From NCBI GenBank assembly GCA_934525325.1, contig CAKSZE010000002.1:1-64000 (forward strand): a stretch of 64,000 nt of DNA, written 5' to 3'. Below, in pieces: positions 49,124 to 58,923 of this stretch. The notes below the pieces were generated by a model. That model did no database searches. It was not told where the DNA came from and saw only the letters and a program-made list of their open reading frames with translations. Each line of letters starts with the position of its first letter. Position 1 is the first letter of the stretch. This DNA is from an uncultured Faecalibacterium sp. GTDB lineage: Bacteria > Bacillota > Clostridia > Oscillospirales > Ruminococcaceae. The position numbers and the translations under genes were made by a program.

Positions 49124-50785
49124 ATGAAGACCGATATCGAGATCGCGCAGGAAGCCAAAATGAAGCCCATCACTCAGATCGCAGCCCAGCTGGGTCTGGA
49201 AGAGGAAAGTGTGATCCCCTATGGCCGCTACAAGGCCAAGATCGACCACCGGCTGATCCACAACGCTAAAAAGCAGGGCAAGCTGATCCTTGTCACCGCG
49301 ATCAGCCCCACCCCCGCCGGTGAGGGCAAGACCACCACCAGCGTAGGTCTGGCCGACGCCATGAACGCACTGGGCAAAAAGACCATGCTCTGCCTGCGCG
49401 AGCCCAGCCTTGGCCCCGTGTTCGGCGTAAAGGGCGGCGCTGCCGGCGGCGGCTACGCACAGGTGGTGCCCATGGAGGACATCAACCTGCACTTTACCGG
49501 CGACCTGCACGCCATTGGCACCGCCAACAACCTGCTGGCTGCCATGATCGACAACAGCATCCAGCAGGGCAACCCGCTGAATATCGACCCCCGCCGCATT
49601 ACATGGAAGCGCTGCATGGATATGAACGACCGGCAGCTGCGGTTCATCGTGGACGGTCTGGGCGGCAAGGTGAACGGCACCCCCCGCGAGGATGGTTTCG
49701 ACATCACCGTTGCCAGCGAGGTCATGGCCATCTTCTGCCTTGCAACCAGCATCTCCGACCTGAAAGAGCGGCTGTCCCGCATCGTGTGCGCCTACACCTA
49801 CGACGGCAAGCCGGTGACCGCCGGCGAGATCGGCGCAGCCGGTGCCATGACCGCCCTGCTGAAGGACGCACTGGACCCGAACCTTGTGCAGACGCTGGAA
49901 AACAACCCCGCCATCATCCACGGCGGCCCCTTTGCCAACATTGCCCACGGCTGCAACAGCGTGCTGGCCACCAAGCTCAGCCTTTCGCTGGCAGACTACA
50001 CCATTACCGAAGCAGGCTTCGGTGCCGATCTGGGTGCGGAGAAGTTCCTTGATATCAAGTGCCGCTATGCCGGTATTGCCCCCTCTGCCTGTGTGCTGGT
50101 GGCTACCGTGCGCGCCCTCAAGAGCCACGGCGGCGTAGCCAAGGCAGACCTGAACCAGCCCAACCTCGAGGCCGTCAAGGCCGGTGCTGCCAACCTGATC
50201 CGCCACATCGACAACCTGAAGAACGGCTTCGGTCTGCCGGTGGTGGTTGCCATCAACGCCTTCCCCACCGACACCGCCGAGGAGCAGGCTTATGTGGAGC
50301 AGGTCTGCGCCGAGCAGGGCGTGCCCTGCGTGCTGAGCGAGGTGTTCGCCAAGGGCGGCGAGGGCGGCAAGGCTCTGGCTGAGAAGGTGCTGGAGATCCT
50401 GGAGGATCGTCCCATCCAGTACACCTACCCGCTGGAGATGCCCCTGAAGGACAAGATCAACGCCATTGCCACCAAGATCTACCGCGCCGATGGCGTGAAT
50501 TACAGCGCCGCCGCCAGCAAGACACTGGCCGAGCTGACCGAGATGGGCTACGGCAACCTGCCCGTCTGCATTGCTAAAACCCAGTACAGCTTCAGCGACA
50601 ACGCCAAGCTGACCGGTGCACCCACCGGCTTCACCATGGAGGTGCGCGAGGTACGTCTGGCCGCCGGTGCAGGCTTTGTGGTGGTGATCTGCGGCAGCAT
50701 CATGACCATGCCCGGCCTGCCCAAAAAGCCCGCCGCCGTGAACATTGATGTGGACGCCGACGGCAAGATCACCGGACTGTTCTGA
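49124..50785 (+). CDS. fhs: Formate-tetrahydrofolate ligase
   Basis: Fhs makes 10-formyl-THF from formate, ATP and THF for purine synthesis. The 553-residue length is standard. Motifs: [20 protein letters not shown] (P-loop, about 57-76), [20 protein letters not shown] (about 93-112), [20 protein letters not shown] and [26 protein letters not shown] precedes ATG 49124. An upstream ORF extension passes through the riboswitch and is not coding. The riboswitch agrees with the enzyme's role in purine supply. Confidence 0.97.
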   Translation: MKTDIEIAQEAKMKPITQIAAQLGLEEESVIPYGRYKAKIDHRLIHNAKKQGKLILVTAISPTPAGEGKTTTSVGLADAMNALGKKTMLCLREPSLGPVFGVKGGAAGGGYAQVVPMEDINLHFTGDLHAIGTANNLLAAMIDNSIQQGNPLNIDPRRITWKRCMDMNDRQLRFIVDGLGGKVNGTPREDGFDITVASEVMAIFCLATSISDLKERLSRIVCAYTYDGKPVTAGEIGAAGAMTALLKDALDPNLVQTLENNPAIIHGGPFANIAHGCNSVLATKLSLSLADYTITEAGFGADLGAEKFLDIKCRYAGIAPSACVLVATVRALKSHGGVAKADLNQPNLEAVKAGAANLIRHIDNLKNGFGLPVVVAINAFPTDTAEEQAYVEQVCAEQGVPCVLSEVFAKGGEGGKALAEKVLEILEDRPIQYTYPLEMPLKDKINAIATKIYRADGVNYSAAASKTLAELTEMGYGNLPVCIAKTQYSFSDNAKLTGAPTGFTMEVREVRLAAGAGFVVVICGSIMTMPGLPKKPAAVNIDVDADGKITGLF

Positions 50786-50805
50786 TAAAAAAGCCCGATA
50801 AAACA

Positions 50806-50845
50806 CAAAAGGCGCTGTCCGCAGGGACAGCGCCTTTTGTATTTT
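50806..50845 (+). terminator. Terminator after fhs
   Basis: AAAAGGCGCTGTCC and GGACAGCGCCTTTT make a perfect stem with a T-rich tail. It also lies at the end of the convergent SGNH gene. Confidence 0.9.
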
Positions 50846-51744
50846 CACTCCATGGTGTGGCTGCAAAGGTAATCCACCCATGCGGCGTAGCCCTCCGGCT
50901 TGATGTGGTAGCCGTCCGGCTGGGCGTAGCTTTCGATCAAGTCGCCGTTTTCGTCCGCCAGCACCTCCCACAGGTTGAGGAAATAGCAGTCCTTTTCCAG
51001 CGCAATGGCGGCCAGTTCGTTGTTGATGCGGCACAGGCGGTCGCGGTTCAGCCCCGCGTGATTTTCCTGTGCGCTCACCTCCGGCCGTACCGGCGTGATA
51101 GACTGCACATAGATCTTTGCATCCGGCAATGCCTGACTGATCATATCCAGCATCAAACGGTAGTAGGTCAGAAAGCTGGTGTAGTCGTTGTCCCGCCCCA
51201 GCACGTTGCTGCCCAGCAGCACATAGACGGCCTTGGGCTGCTGCGTGGTCAAAGCGTCCAGCGGGATCTCTGTCACGCCGTCCACCCGCTTACAGCTGGT
51301 GCCGTTGACAAAGGCGTTGGGACCTACCCCCTTATAGGCGCAGAACTGCGCCCCGGGCAGACCTGTATCGTAGATCTGCAAGCCCTGTGTCAGGCTGTCG
51401 CCCACAAAGCTGGCCTGCGCAAACCAGCTTTTTTCCACCGGAGCGCTGGCCGGAAGTGCCGCCATGCGGAAATCCAGCGCCGTTTCCGTACTGTCCTCCA
51501 GCGTCTGCACCCGGAGCTGCCGCGCCAACGGGTAGCTGACCGTGTTCCATGTGTTGTCCGTGGTCACCTGCCGCAGAATGGTGTTCTGGCTCAGGGCGGT
51601 ATCCACGCGCTCCCGGTGCAGCACCTTCCACAGGATGCCGATGGCGCCCAGCAGAGCCAGAAGCGCCAGAAGGGCAACGATGATAAACACCCTGCGCCAG
51701 CGCCGGTGCAGGATGCGCCGCCGGTATTCCTGATAATCTGCCAT
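50845..51744 (-). CDS. Membrane-anchored SGNH/GDSL hydrolase
   Basis: This 299-residue protein has a basic cytoplasmic N-terminus (YRRRILHRRWRR), one membrane helix (about 18-40) and an extracellular SGNH domain. Block I is ASFVGDSLTQGLQIYD (Ser nucleophile, about 115), block III is VLLGSNVLGRDNDYTSF, and block V is YAQPDGYHIKPEGYAAW with the Asp-x-x-His pair. Such enzymes de-acetylate or de-esterify wall polymers or exported lipids. Substrate is unknown. The gene is monocistronic. Confidence 0.88.
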   Translation of the reverse strand: MADYQEYRRRILHRRWRRVFIIVALLALLALLGAIGILWKVLHRERVDTALSQNTILRQVTTDNTWNTVSYPLARQLRVQTLEDSTETALDFRMAALPASAPVEKSWFAQASFVGDSLTQGLQIYDTGLPGAQFCAYKGVGPNAFVNGTSCKRVDGVTEIPLDALTTQQPKAVYVLLGSNVLGRDNDYTSFLTYYRLMLDMISQALPDAKIYVQSITPVRPEVSAQENHAGLNRDRLCRINNELAAIALEKDCYFLNLWEVLADENGDLIESYAQPDGYHIKPEGYAAWVDYLCSHTME

Positions 51745-51903
51745 TGTCGTTTCCTCGCTTCCGGCCCGGAATGCGGGCTGTTCTATTTATAGTATAGCAT
51801 AACTGCACCCAACAGCAAACCCCATTTGCCAAAAATGTGCTGCCGGTTTTGCACGGTGCGGGGCAGTTTTGGTGCAAAACTGACAGAGCACTGCCGCAAA
51901 CGC

Positions 51904-51933
51904 TTGCATCCCATAGGCAGGATGTGCTATACT
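51904..51933 (+). promoter_or_regulatory. Promoter of the 95-residue protein gene
   Basis: TTGCAT and TATACT are spaced by 18 bases. Confidence 0.65.
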
Positions 51934-51965
51934 AAGGTGAATCAAACGACAGGGAGGCTTTCACG

Positions 51966-52253
51966 ATGGCATATACACCGAAACTGACTTATAAAGGCAA
52001 GCCCCTCGTCCGCAAGGACAACGAGCTGTATTACGGCAGCATGACCGACCCCTATGTGCTGTATCTGCAGATTTTGACCACCACCCCGGTGGGCGAGCAG
52101 CAGGTAGCCGACAAGGTGCACCTGATGCTGCTTTCTACCGATACCACCAAGGCACCGCAGGAGCGCGTAGCGCGTCAGACCACTAAGCACGGCCTGTACA
52201 ATGCGCTGGACATTGGCGGCATCTGGCTGCAGAAGGCCAACGAGACCCGCTGA
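51966..52253 (+). CDS. Small conserved protein, function unknown
   Basis: This 95-residue soluble protein was not recognised as any named family. It starts MAYTPKLTYKGKPLVRKDNE and is rich in short beta segments (YYGSMTDPYVLYLQILTTTP, DKVHLMLLSTD). It has no signal peptide, membrane helix or cysteine. ACAGGGAGG precedes the ATG and a good promoter lies upstream, so it is a real, separately transcribed gene. Codon use matches the neighbours. It is followed by a repeat element that probably ends transcription. Confidence 0.7.
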   Translation: MAYTPKLTYKGKPLVRKDNELYYGSMTDPYVLYLQILTTTPVGEQQVADKVHLMLLSTDTTKAPQERVARQTTKHGLYNALDIGGIWLQKANETR

Positions 52254-52255
52254 AC

Positions 52256-52425
52256 CAAATTAAAATGAACAATGCCGGACAGTCTGCGGACTGCCCGGCA
52301 TTGCGTTTTTTATAAGGAATTTTATTTTGTAGTTGCAATTTTGGAAAATCTGCGGATTTTCCAAAATTGCCTTTTCACGAGCGGGGTTGTAAAGGAAAAC
52401 AGCAGCAAAAAGCGCTATTTTCTGA
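52256..52425 (+). repeat. Intergenic hairpin element, copy 5 (two type-2 hairpins)
   Basis: Two hairpins share the CTGCGG loop: 52270-52303 (CAATGCCGGACAGT/ACTGCCCGGCATTG, then a T-run) and 52335-52370 (GCAATTTTGGAAAAT with its complement). The trailer TTTTCACGAGCGGGGTTGTA (from 52372) follows. Hairpin 1 is missing, as if two elements had recombined. Confidence 0.75.
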
Positions 52426-52451
52426 ATTCCATTTTCACCGGAGAGAAGCGT

Positions 52452-53027
52452 TTACTCCTCGGTCACCTCAAAGTCCAACGGCTCGCCGCAGTTGGGGCAC
52501 TTGGGTGCGCCGTCCAGCAGCTCGTCCTCTTCAAATACGGCGGTGCTGCCGCAGGCGGGGCAGGTCACCTCGTACTGCACAGGGGCGTCCTTGGCTTCGT
52601 CCTCCTCGCCTTCCAGCGCGACCTCAAAGGTCACACCGCAGTGGGCGCAGTTGGCTTCGCCTGCATCCAGATCATCCTCGCTGACGTAGACAGTCTCGCC
52701 GCAGGCGGGGCAGGCTACCTCATAGAAGGGCTCGCTGGCGATGTCGTCATCTCCCGCATCCTCATCCTCGTCGGCTGCGTCGTCGTCCTCGTCCTCGGCA
52801 TCCTCGTCCTCGTACAGGTCGGCTTCCAGATCCTCCAGTTCCTCGCTCAGATCGTTGATCTGGTCGTAGGCGTGGGTCAGATCCTCGTCCATGGCGGCAA
52901 TGGCATCGGCCATCTCGCCCAGCAGTGCGGCCATGGCCTTGATGATCTTACCCTCTTTGGTGCTCTCATCCACGCCCAGACCGTCCACTAAGCCCTGCAG
53001 GTAGGCTGCTTTCTTGTTCAGTTCCAT
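52452..53027 (-). CDS. CD1247-type acidic zinc-ribbon protein
   Basis: This 191-residue protein has three parts. The N-terminal helical domain is MELNKKAAYLQGLVDGLGVD to about residue 60, the N-terminal domain known from C. difficile CD1247-like proteins. A run of almost pure Asp/Glu (EDEDAEDEDDDAADEDEDAG, about 72-92) follows. Two zinc-ribbon repeats come last, VACPACGETVYVSEDDLDAG...CAHC and VTCPACGSTAVFEEDELLDG...CPNC. Its function is unknown. It is conserved near efp in Clostridia, and efp lies just upstream here. AAGGAGG precedes ATG 53027. Confidence 0.85.
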   Translation of the reverse strand: MELNKKAAYLQGLVDGLGVDESTKEGKIIKAMAALLGEMADAIAAMDEDLTHAYDQINDLSEELEDLEADLYEDEDAEDEDDDAADEDEDAGDDDIASEPFYEVACPACGETVYVSEDDLDAGEANCAHCGVTFEVALEGEEDEAKDAPVQYEVTCPACGSTAVFEEDELLDGAPKCPNCGEPLDFEVTEE

Positions 53028-53099
53028 CTGAAATGCCCTCCTTGTTTGTAATACAAAACCGGGCAAACGGTTGCCCGCTGCCCGGTATGCGACAAATGA

Positions 53100-53657
53100 T
53101 CAGACGCGCTCCATATACTCGCCGGTGCGGGTATCGATGCGGATGTGATCGCCCTCATTGATGAACAGAGGCACACGGATCTCGGCGCCGGTCTCAACGG
53201 TAGCGGGCTTCAGGGTGTTGGTAGCAGTGTTGCCCTTGACACCCGGCTCGGTCTGGGTGACTTCCAGCTCGATGAAGTTGGGGATCTCGACGCTGAACAC
53301 CTTGCCCTTGTAGCTCAGCAGCTTGCACAGCTCGTTCTCCTTGCAGAACTTGAAGTTATCGGGCACGTCGGCTGCGTTGACGGGGATGTCATCGTAGGTC
53401 TCGTTGTCCATGAAGTGGTACAGATCGCCGTCCTCGTAGCTGTAAGTCACATCCTTACGCTCGATGAAAGCCTGCGGGAACTTTGCGGTGGGGTTGTAGC
53501 TGGTCTCGACCACAGAGCCGGTGATAACGTTCTTGGTCTTGGTGCGGACAAAGGCAGCGCCCTTGCCGGGCTTGACGTGCTGGAACTCAACGACCTGAAG
53601 AACCTGGCCGTCCTGCTCAAAGGTCACGCCATTGCGAAACTCGCCTGCAGAAATCAT
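53100..53657 (-). CDS. efp: Elongation factor P
   Basis: EF-P relieves ribosome stalling at polyproline. The 185-residue protein has the KOW-like N-terminal domain with the conserved loop [18 protein letters not shown] (about 27-44; Lys 32 is the tip residue modified in many bacteria). Two OB domains follow, ending in [17 protein letters not shown]. Lys modification genes were not seen in this window. GGAGG precedes the ATG. Confidence 0.97.
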   Translation of the reverse strand: MISAGEFRNGVTFEQDGQVLQVVEFQHVKPGKGAAFVRTKTKNVITGSVVETSYNPTAKFPQAFIERKDVTYSYEDGDLYHFMDNETYDDIPVNAADVPDNFKFCKENELCKLLSYKGKVFSVEIPNFIELEVTQTEPGVKGNTATNTLKPATVETGAEIRVPLFINEGDHIRIDTRTGEYMERV

Positions 53658-53776
53658 AGGAATTCCTCCATAAATTTAATCTCAGATGCTTAACGCATAT
53701 CTCTATTTATTTTACCCAATCTGCCCCTGTTTGGCAAGGGGTTTGGGCAAAAAAGACGATAAAAACACAAAATCTT

Positions 53777-54646
53777 TTACGCATTCCGCGCTGCGCGGTA
53801 CATTTGCTGCATCGTCTGCGCGTCCTCGGCCTGTGTGCCCGCGCTCTCGCAGATGACCACCGGGGTCAGCTGACGCTCTGCCAGCAGCTCCATCAGGGGC
53901 TGCGGCTCCGGGCCGAACTGGGTATCGGCAAAGGTCCAGTGGCGCTTTTCGCCGCCCGCCGAATACTCAATGCGGGAAAAGTGCACATGGAACTGCCGGG
54001 CGCGGTCATCGCCCAGTACCTCGGTCATGCGGTTCAGAATGGCGGCGTAGTCCACCTTGGTCTGGATGCCGCCCAGCGTGCGGGCGTTCAGGTGGCCGAA
54101 GTCGATACAGGGGGTGATGCGGCTGTCCACGCCGCACAGCGCCAGCACCTCGTCCAGCGTGCCCAGCTGCCCCACCTTGCCCATGGTCTCCGGGCACAGG
54201 GTCATATCGCCAAAGCCTGCTTCGTCCAGCGCAGCCACGGCGCGGCGCATGGTATCCAGCGCCTTTTCCAGCGCGGCTTCCCGGCTCTGCTTGCCGCAGC
54301 TGCCGGAGTGGAAGATGATGCGTCTGCCGCCCAGTGCCCGGCACACCGCCGCGCTTTGCAGCAGGTACTGGATGCTGTTCAGCCGCTTGTCCTCTTCCAG
54401 ACTGGACATGCTGATATAATAAGGTGCGTGGACGCTGAACAGGATGTCCCGCTCCGCGGCAAGGGCAGCCATGCGGGCGGCCTTATCCAGCCCCAGACGC
54501 ACCCCGCGCCCGCACTGGTACTCAAAGGCGTTCAGCCCCATTTTTGCGGTGTACTCCGGCACGTCCAGACTGCTTTTGTAGCCTTGGGCGGCAAAGCTGT
54601 CGCTGGTGCCTGCGGTGCCGAACCGGATGTTCCAAGCTTCGCTCAC
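53777..54646 (-). CDS. Endonuclease-IV-like TIM-barrel protein
   Basis: This 289-residue xylose-isomerase-like barrel is related to endonuclease IV, an apurinic-site repair enzyme. Zinc-site positions are visible in SVHAPYYISMSS (His), RIIFHSGSCGK (His), TLCPETMGKVGQLG (Glu), PCIDFGHLNARTLG (Asp and His), QFHVHFSRIEY (His) and VVICESAG (Glu). This supports a true tri-metal hydrolase. The overall sequence is divergent from Nfo, so repair activity is probable but not certain. It overlaps the yqeG gene by four bases (translational coupling). Confidence 0.82.
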   Translation of the reverse strand: MSEAWNIRFGTAGTSDSFAAQGYKSSLDVPEYTAKMGLNAFEYQCGRGVRLGLDKAARMAALAAERDILFSVHAPYYISMSSLEEDKRLNSIQYLLQSAAVCRALGGRRIIFHSGSCGKQSREAALEKALDTMRRAVAALDEAGFGDMTLCPETMGKVGQLGTLDEVLALCGVDSRITPCIDFGHLNARTLGGIQTKVDYAAILNRMTEVLGDDRARQFHVHFSRIEYSAGGEKRHWTFADTQFGPEPQPLMELLAERQLTPVVICESAGTQAEDAQTMQQMYRAARNA

Positions 54647-55146
54647 AGGGTCTTACCTCCCCGGTCGTAGTATTTCTGCCAGTGCTTCTTTTCCCACTTG
54701 CGCTTGAGGATGACCTGCGCGCCCAAATCCGGCCCGCGGGGGATGACCATCAGCCCGGGGATGCCGTACAGCGCCGCCACCATGCGGTCGGCGTAGAGCT
54801 GGTCGCCCACCATGGCCATCTGGCGGTGCTTCACACCCATGCGGTGCTGCGCCACCATCAGCGCAAAGGGCAGGGGTTTGGCTGCGCGGTATAGGTAAGC
54901 AAGCCCCAGCTTTTCGGCAAAGGGGCGCACCCGCTTTTCTGCACCGTTGGAGACGATGGTCAGCTTTACCCCGGCCTCGCGCATGGCGGCAAGCCACGCG
55001 GCGACCTCCTCCGGCAGTTCCTGACTGCGGTCTGCGGTCAGGGTGTTGTCGATATCCAGCACCAGAGCCGTGATGCCCTTGGCGGCAAGCCATTCCGGCG
55101 TGATATGGGTAACGTCCTTAAAAACATATTCGGGGGTAATCAGCAT
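54643..55146 (-). CDS. YqeG-family HAD-IIIA phosphatase
   Basis: This 167-residue HAD hydrolase has ALVLDIDNTLTADRSQ (motif I, about 28-43), LTIVSNGAEKRVRPFAEKLG (motif II), YRAAKPLPFAL (motif III Lys) and MAMVGDQLYADRMVAAL (motif IV). YqeG resembles phosphatidylglycerophosphate phosphatase GEP4, so PGP dephosphorylation is a candidate role. The start overlaps nothing upstream. Its stop overlaps the endonuclease-IV-like start. Confidence 0.9.
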   Translation of the reverse strand: MLITPEYVFKDVTHITPEWLAAKGITALVLDIDNTLTADRSQELPEEVAAWLAAMREAGVKLTIVSNGAEKRVRPFAEKLGLAYLYRAAKPLPFALMVAQHRMGVKHRQMAMVGDQLYADRMVAALYGIPGLMVIPRGPDLGAQVILKRKWEKKHWQKYYDRGGKTL

Positions 55147-55185
55147 AAATAGACCCTCTCAGTCTGCCCTGCGCAAAGCGGCTTT

Positions 55186-55226
55186 AAAATGAAAATAGGG
55201 GAACCTGCATAAACAGGCTCCCCTAC
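55186..55226 (-). terminator. Terminator after rpsU
   Basis: On the minus strand TAGGGGA and TCCCCTA with CCTG/CAGG inside form a hairpin followed by TTTTCATTTT. Confidence 0.75.
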
Positions 55227-55282
55227 ATCGGCGTTAGCAACGCGTTTAAAATCTAAAGCAACGTGCGATTCCAAGCAATCAA

Positions 55283-55459
55283 TTACTTGAACTTGCGCTT
55301 GCGGGCTGCTTCGGACTTCTTCTTGCGCTTAACAGACGGCTTCTCGTAAGCCTCGCGCTTACGAACCTCTGCGAGCACACCGCTGCGAGCAGTGCTGCGC
55401 TTGAAGCGACGCAGTGCGCTTTCCAGCGACTCGCCCTCTTTAACACGAATTTCCGACAT
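55283..55459 (-). CDS. rpsU: 30S ribosomal protein S21
   Basis: The 58-residue protein reads [20 protein letters not shown] at the N-terminus and ends in the strongly basic [15 protein letters not shown], both typical of S21. GGGAGGGAATAAG precedes the ATG. It has its own TTGACG-17-TATACT promoter (55523-55551) and terminator. Confidence 0.97.
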   Translation of the reverse strand: MSEIRVKEGESLESALRRFKRSTARSGVLAEVRKREAYEKPSVKRKKKSEAARKRKFK

Positions 55460-55522
55460 CTTATTCCCTCCCTTGGACCGTGAGGCAGGAATTTCGTTGT
55501 TACATGGTAACTAACAGTAGAC

Positions 55523-55551
55523 AGTATAGCGCATTTTATCCGGTTCGTCAA
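55523..55551 (-). promoter_or_regulatory. Promoter of rpsU
   Basis: TTGACG (55546-55551) and TATACT (55523-55528) are 17 bases apart. Confidence 0.8.
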
Positions 55552-55680
55552 CCTTTTTTTGAAAGTTTTTACTCAAAACTTTTGAAAGATTTTTGAATAG
55601 ACGCTGCCGGGTGTTTCCTGCGCCAGGTCTGCCTCTGCGGGTGATGATATGTTCACGCTTATTCAGCGGAGCAGCAAAAC

Positions 55681-58230
55681 TCAGCCCTTGGCGGCCAGAT
55701 TGACCAGACGTCCCTTGACGTAGATCTCCTTGACCAGCTGCTTGCCCTCCAGCGCGGCAGCCACAGCGGGGTCTGCCTTGGCAGCAGCAATGGCGTCCTC
55801 GGCGGTGATATCTGCGGGCACCTTCAGACGTGCCTTCACCTTGCCGTTCACCTGCACGGCGATCTCCACAGCAGCTTCCACGCACTTGGCTTCCTCGTAG
55901 GCAGGCCACGGATAGTAGGCCAGCTGCTCGTCGTGGCTGTGACCCAGCTTTTCCCACAGTTCCTCGGTCATGTGGGGAGCAAAGGGGTTCAGCAGCTGCA
56001 CCAGCGTCTCAAACTCGGCCTTGGTTGCGCCGCCGTTGTCGTACATGGCGTTGACCAGCGTCATCAGCTGGGCAATGGCGGTGTTCATCTTCAGACCCTC
56101 GATATCTGCGCTGACCTTCTTGATGGTCTGGTGCATCAGGGTCTCCATGGCGGGGCGGTAGCCCTCGCCCTCCACCAGCTTGTCGCTCAGTGCCCACACA
56201 CGGTCGAGGAAGCGGTTGCAGCCCGCAATGGCAGAGGTCTGCCACGGTGCAGCCTGCTCAAAGTCGCCCATGAACATCTCGTACAGACGCATGGTGTCGG
56301 CACCGTACTGGTCCACGACCTCGTCGGGGTTGATGACGTTGCCAAGGCTCTTGGACATCTTCACGATGGGATGGCGTGCCATCTCGCCGTACTTCTCCTC
56401 CAGTGCCTTCTCGGCGGCCTTCTGGCTGCCGTACTCCTTGAGCAGCTTCTCCTGCTCCTCAGCGGGCAGGTTGACGAAGCTGTGGGGGTTCAGGCCAAGG
56501 ATCATGCCGTGGGCGGTACGTTTCTGGTAGGGCTCTGCCGAGGGCACCACACCGATATCGTACAGGAACTTATGCCAGAAACGGCTGTACAGCAGGTGCA
56601 GGGTGGTGTGCTCCATGCCGCCGTTGTACCAGTCCACCGGAGACCAGTATTCCAGTGCTTCCTTGGAGGCCAGAGCATCCTTGCAGTGGGGATCCATGTA
56701 GCGCAGGAAGTACCACGAAGAGCCAGCCCACTGGGGCATGGTGTCAGTCTCACGGGTAGCGGGGCCGCCGCAGCAGGGGCAGGTGGTCTTGACCCAGTCC
56801 TTGTGGCGTGCCAGCGGGGACTCGCCGTCCGGGCCCGGCTCAAAGTCGGTGATGTCCGGCAGGGTCAGCGGCAGGCTGCTTTCGGGCAGGGGCTGCCAGC
56901 CGCACTTGTCGCAGTGCACCATGGGGATGGGCTCGCCCCAGTAACGCTGACGGCTGAACACCCAGTCGCGCAGCTTGTAGTTGACCTTATCGCGGCCCTT
57001 GCCGTTCTCCTCCAGCCATGTGATCATCTTCTTTTTGGCATCGACCACGGACAGGCCGTTCAGGAAGCCGGAGTTGACCAGCGTGCCGGTGGCAACATCG
57101 GTAAAGGCAGCCTCGTCCAGATTGGACGGGGTGCTGCCCTTGACCACCTCGATGATGGGCAGGCCGAACTTCTTGGCAAACTCCCAGTCGCGGGTATCGT
57201 GGGCGGGCACGGCCATGATTGCACCGGTGCCATAGGTGGACAGAACGTAGTCGGAGATGAAGATGGGGATCTCGGTCTCGTTGACCGGGTTGATGCCCAT
57301 CACGCCGTCCAGCTGCACGCCGGTCTTTTCCTTGTTCAGCTCGCTGCGCTCAAAGTCGCTCTTGCGGGCAGCTTCGGCCTGATAAGCCTTGACGGCATCG
57401 GCGTTCTTGATGATGCCCTTTTCCAGCCATGCCTTGAGCAGAGCGTGCTCCGGGGAGATGACCATGTAGGTAGCACCGAACAGGGTGTCGCAGCGGGTGG
57501 TATACACGGTCAGGGTGTCCCCGGCGGTGGTGCCGAAGTTCACCTCGGCACCGTGGCTGCGGCCGATCCAGTTCTTCTGCTGGGTGGCCACGCGCTCGAT
57601 GTAATCCAAGCCGTCCAAGCCGTCGATCAGCTTATCGGCATAAGCGGTGATCTTGAGCATCCACTGGCTCTTGACGCGGTGCACTACCTCGCTGCCGCAG
57701 CGCTCGCACACGCCGTTGACAACTTCCTCGTTGGCCAGCACGCACTTGCAGCCGGTGCACCAGTTGACGTTCATTTCCTTCTTGTAGGCCAGACCGCGCT
57801 TGTACAGCTGCAGGAAAATCCACTGGGTCCACTTGTAATACTCGGGGTCGGTGGTGTTGATCTCACGATCCCAGTCAAAGGAGAAGCCCAACGCCTTGAG
57901 CTGGCTGCGGAAATGATCCACGTTGCTCTTGGTGACGATAGCGGGGTGGATGTGGTTCTTCATTGCGAAGTTCTCGGTGGGCAGACCGAAGGCATCCCAG
58001 CCCATGGGGTACAGCACATTGTAGCCGTTTTTACGGCGCTTGCGGCTTACCACGTCCAGCGCGGTGTAGCTGCGGGGATGGCCGACGTGCAGGCCCGCAC
58101 CCGAGGGATACGGGAACTCCACAAGGGCATAGAACTTGGGTTTTTTGTGGTCGATCTCGACATGGAAGGTCTTTTCGTCCTCCCACACCTTCTGCCACTT
58201 GGCTTCAACAGCCTTGTAATCATACTTCAT
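55681..58230 (-). CDS. leuS: Leucyl-tRNA synthetase
   Basis: This 849-residue class Ia synthetase contains the HIGH variant [20 protein letters not shown] (about 42-61), a zinc domain ([21 protein letters not shown]), the CP1 editing domain with the threonine-rich [14 protein letters not shown] and the Asp in [11 protein letters not shown], and [16 protein letters not shown] (about 607-622). An anticodon-binding domain and C-terminal tail follow. No T-box was recognised upstream; the 247 bases before it are mostly a repeat element. CTGGAGC lies before the ATG. Confidence 0.97.
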   Translation of the reverse strand: MKYDYKAVEAKWQKVWEDEKTFHVEIDHKKPKFYALVEFPYPSGAGLHVGHPRSYTALDVVSRKRRKNGYNVLYPMGWDAFGLPTENFAMKNHIHPAIVTKSNVDHFRSQLKALGFSFDWDREINTTDPEYYKWTQWIFLQLYKRGLAYKKEMNVNWCTGCKCVLANEEVVNGVCERCGSEVVHRVKSQWMLKITAYADKLIDGLDGLDYIERVATQQKNWIGRSHGAEVNFGTTAGDTLTVYTTRCDTLFGATYMVISPEHALLKAWLEKGIIKNADAVKAYQAEAARKSDFERSELNKEKTGVQLDGVMGINPVNETEIPIFISDYVLSTYGTGAIMAVPAHDTRDWEFAKKFGLPIIEVVKGSTPSNLDEAAFTDVATGTLVNSGFLNGLSVVDAKKKMITWLEENGKGRDKVNYKLRDWVFSRQRYWGEPIPMVHCDKCGWQPLPESSLPLTLPDITDFEPGPDGESPLARHKDWVKTTCPCCGGPATRETDTMPQWAGSSWYFLRYMDPHCKDALASKEALEYWSPVDWYNGGMEHTTLHLLYSRFWHKFLYDIGVVPSAEPYQKRTAHGMILGLNPHSFVNLPAEEQEKLLKEYGSQKAAEKALEEKYGEMARHPIVKMSKSLGNVINPDEVVDQYGADTMRLYEMFMGDFEQAAPWQTSAIAGCNRFLDRVWALSDKLVEGEGYRPAMETLMHQTIKKVSADIEGLKMNTAIAQLMTLVNAMYDNGGATKAEFETLVQLLNPFAPHMTEELWEKLGHSHDEQLAYYPWPAYEEAKCVEAAVEIAVQVNGKVKARLKVPADITAEDAIAAAKADPAVAAALEGKQLVKEIYVKGRLVNLAAKG

Positions 58231-58310
58231 GTTTGTAATCAGCTCCAGACTTTAACCAAAATACCGTTGCTTGGGGGCGTATGCTTTTAAACCGTCTGCC
58301 GTTGCCAGAA

Positions 58311-58447
58311 AACCCTCTCCGTCATCGCTGCGCGATGCCACCTCTCCCGAAGGGGAGAGGTCTTGTGCAGACCGCAGCCTTCCCTCCTTTGCGCAAGCTC
58401 CCCCTCTCGGGGGAGCTGTCAGGGCGGACGCCCTGACTGAGAGGGTT
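58311..58447. repeat. Palindromic intergenic repeat, type B copy 1
   Basis: The terminal inverted repeat AACCCTCTC/GAGAGGGTT encloses three hairpins: ACCTCTCCC/GGGGAGAGGT, AGCTCCCCC/GGGGGAGCT and GTCAGGGCG/CGCCCTGAC. There is no coding potential. I believe similar elements are common in Clostridia genomes. It lies between leuS and rsfS. Confidence 0.7.
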
Positions 58448-58478
58448 CTTTTTTCGGACAGACAGCTTTTTGCCTTAA

Positions 58479-58862
58479 TTATTCAATGCTGCTATCCGGG
58501 GTCAGGTACTCCGAGATGTCCACCGGCTCACCGTCTGCCCACAGGTGCTCCAGATCATAGTAGGCGCGGCTGTTGGGCACAAAGACGTGCACGATGACGT
58601 TGGAGTAGTCCAGCAGCACCCAGTTCTTGGTGTCGTGACCCTCGGTGCTGTAGGGCTCCAGACCCTTCTGCGAAAGCTCGTACTCCACCTCATCTGCCAG
58701 AGAAGCCACCTGCGTGGTGGAGGTACCGGAGGCGATGACGAAGTAATCGGTCAGGACGGTCAGGCTTTCCACCTTGAGCACCCGCACATCCTGTGCCTTC
58801 TTCTTGTCCAGAATCTTGGCGATCTCAATGGCAAGCGCCTTGCTGTCGTTGAAATTATCCAT
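58479..58862 (-). CDS. rsfS: Ribosomal silencing factor RsfS
   Basis: RsfS binds L14 and blocks subunit joining in starvation. The 127-residue protein has the Iojap fold with LDKKKAQDVRVLKVESLTVL, TDYFVIASGTSTTQVASLAD and NWVLLDYSNVIVHVFVPNSR followed by YYDLEHLW, all typical. AAGGGAG precedes ATG 58862. The longer open frame upstream overlaps the LCP gene and is not coding. Confidence 0.95.
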   Translation of the reverse strand: MDNFNDSKALAIEIAKILDKKKAQDVRVLKVESLTVLTDYFVIASGTSTTQVASLADEVEYELSQKGLEPYSTEGHDTKNWVLLDYSNVIVHVFVPNSRAYYDLEHLWADGEPVDISEYLTPDSSIE

Positions 58863-58923
58863 GTGTTTCTCCCTTCTGTCGGAACACGCCCGCACACGGT
58901 GTGCAGGGCGTTGTTTTCTGTTG

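Noticed and set aside
49046-51034. 662-residue open frame on the minus strand
   Set aside because: It is the antisense of fhs and reads through the ZTP riboswitch. It has no recognisable domain.
55933-58290. 785-residue open frame on the plus strand
   Set aside because: It is the antisense of leuS with the same compositional pattern. leuS has all synthetase motifs.
58311-58447. Leucine T-box before leuS
   Set aside because: No GGTGGTACCRCG-like T-box or specifier loop is present on the leuS strand. The structure is a palindromic repeat.
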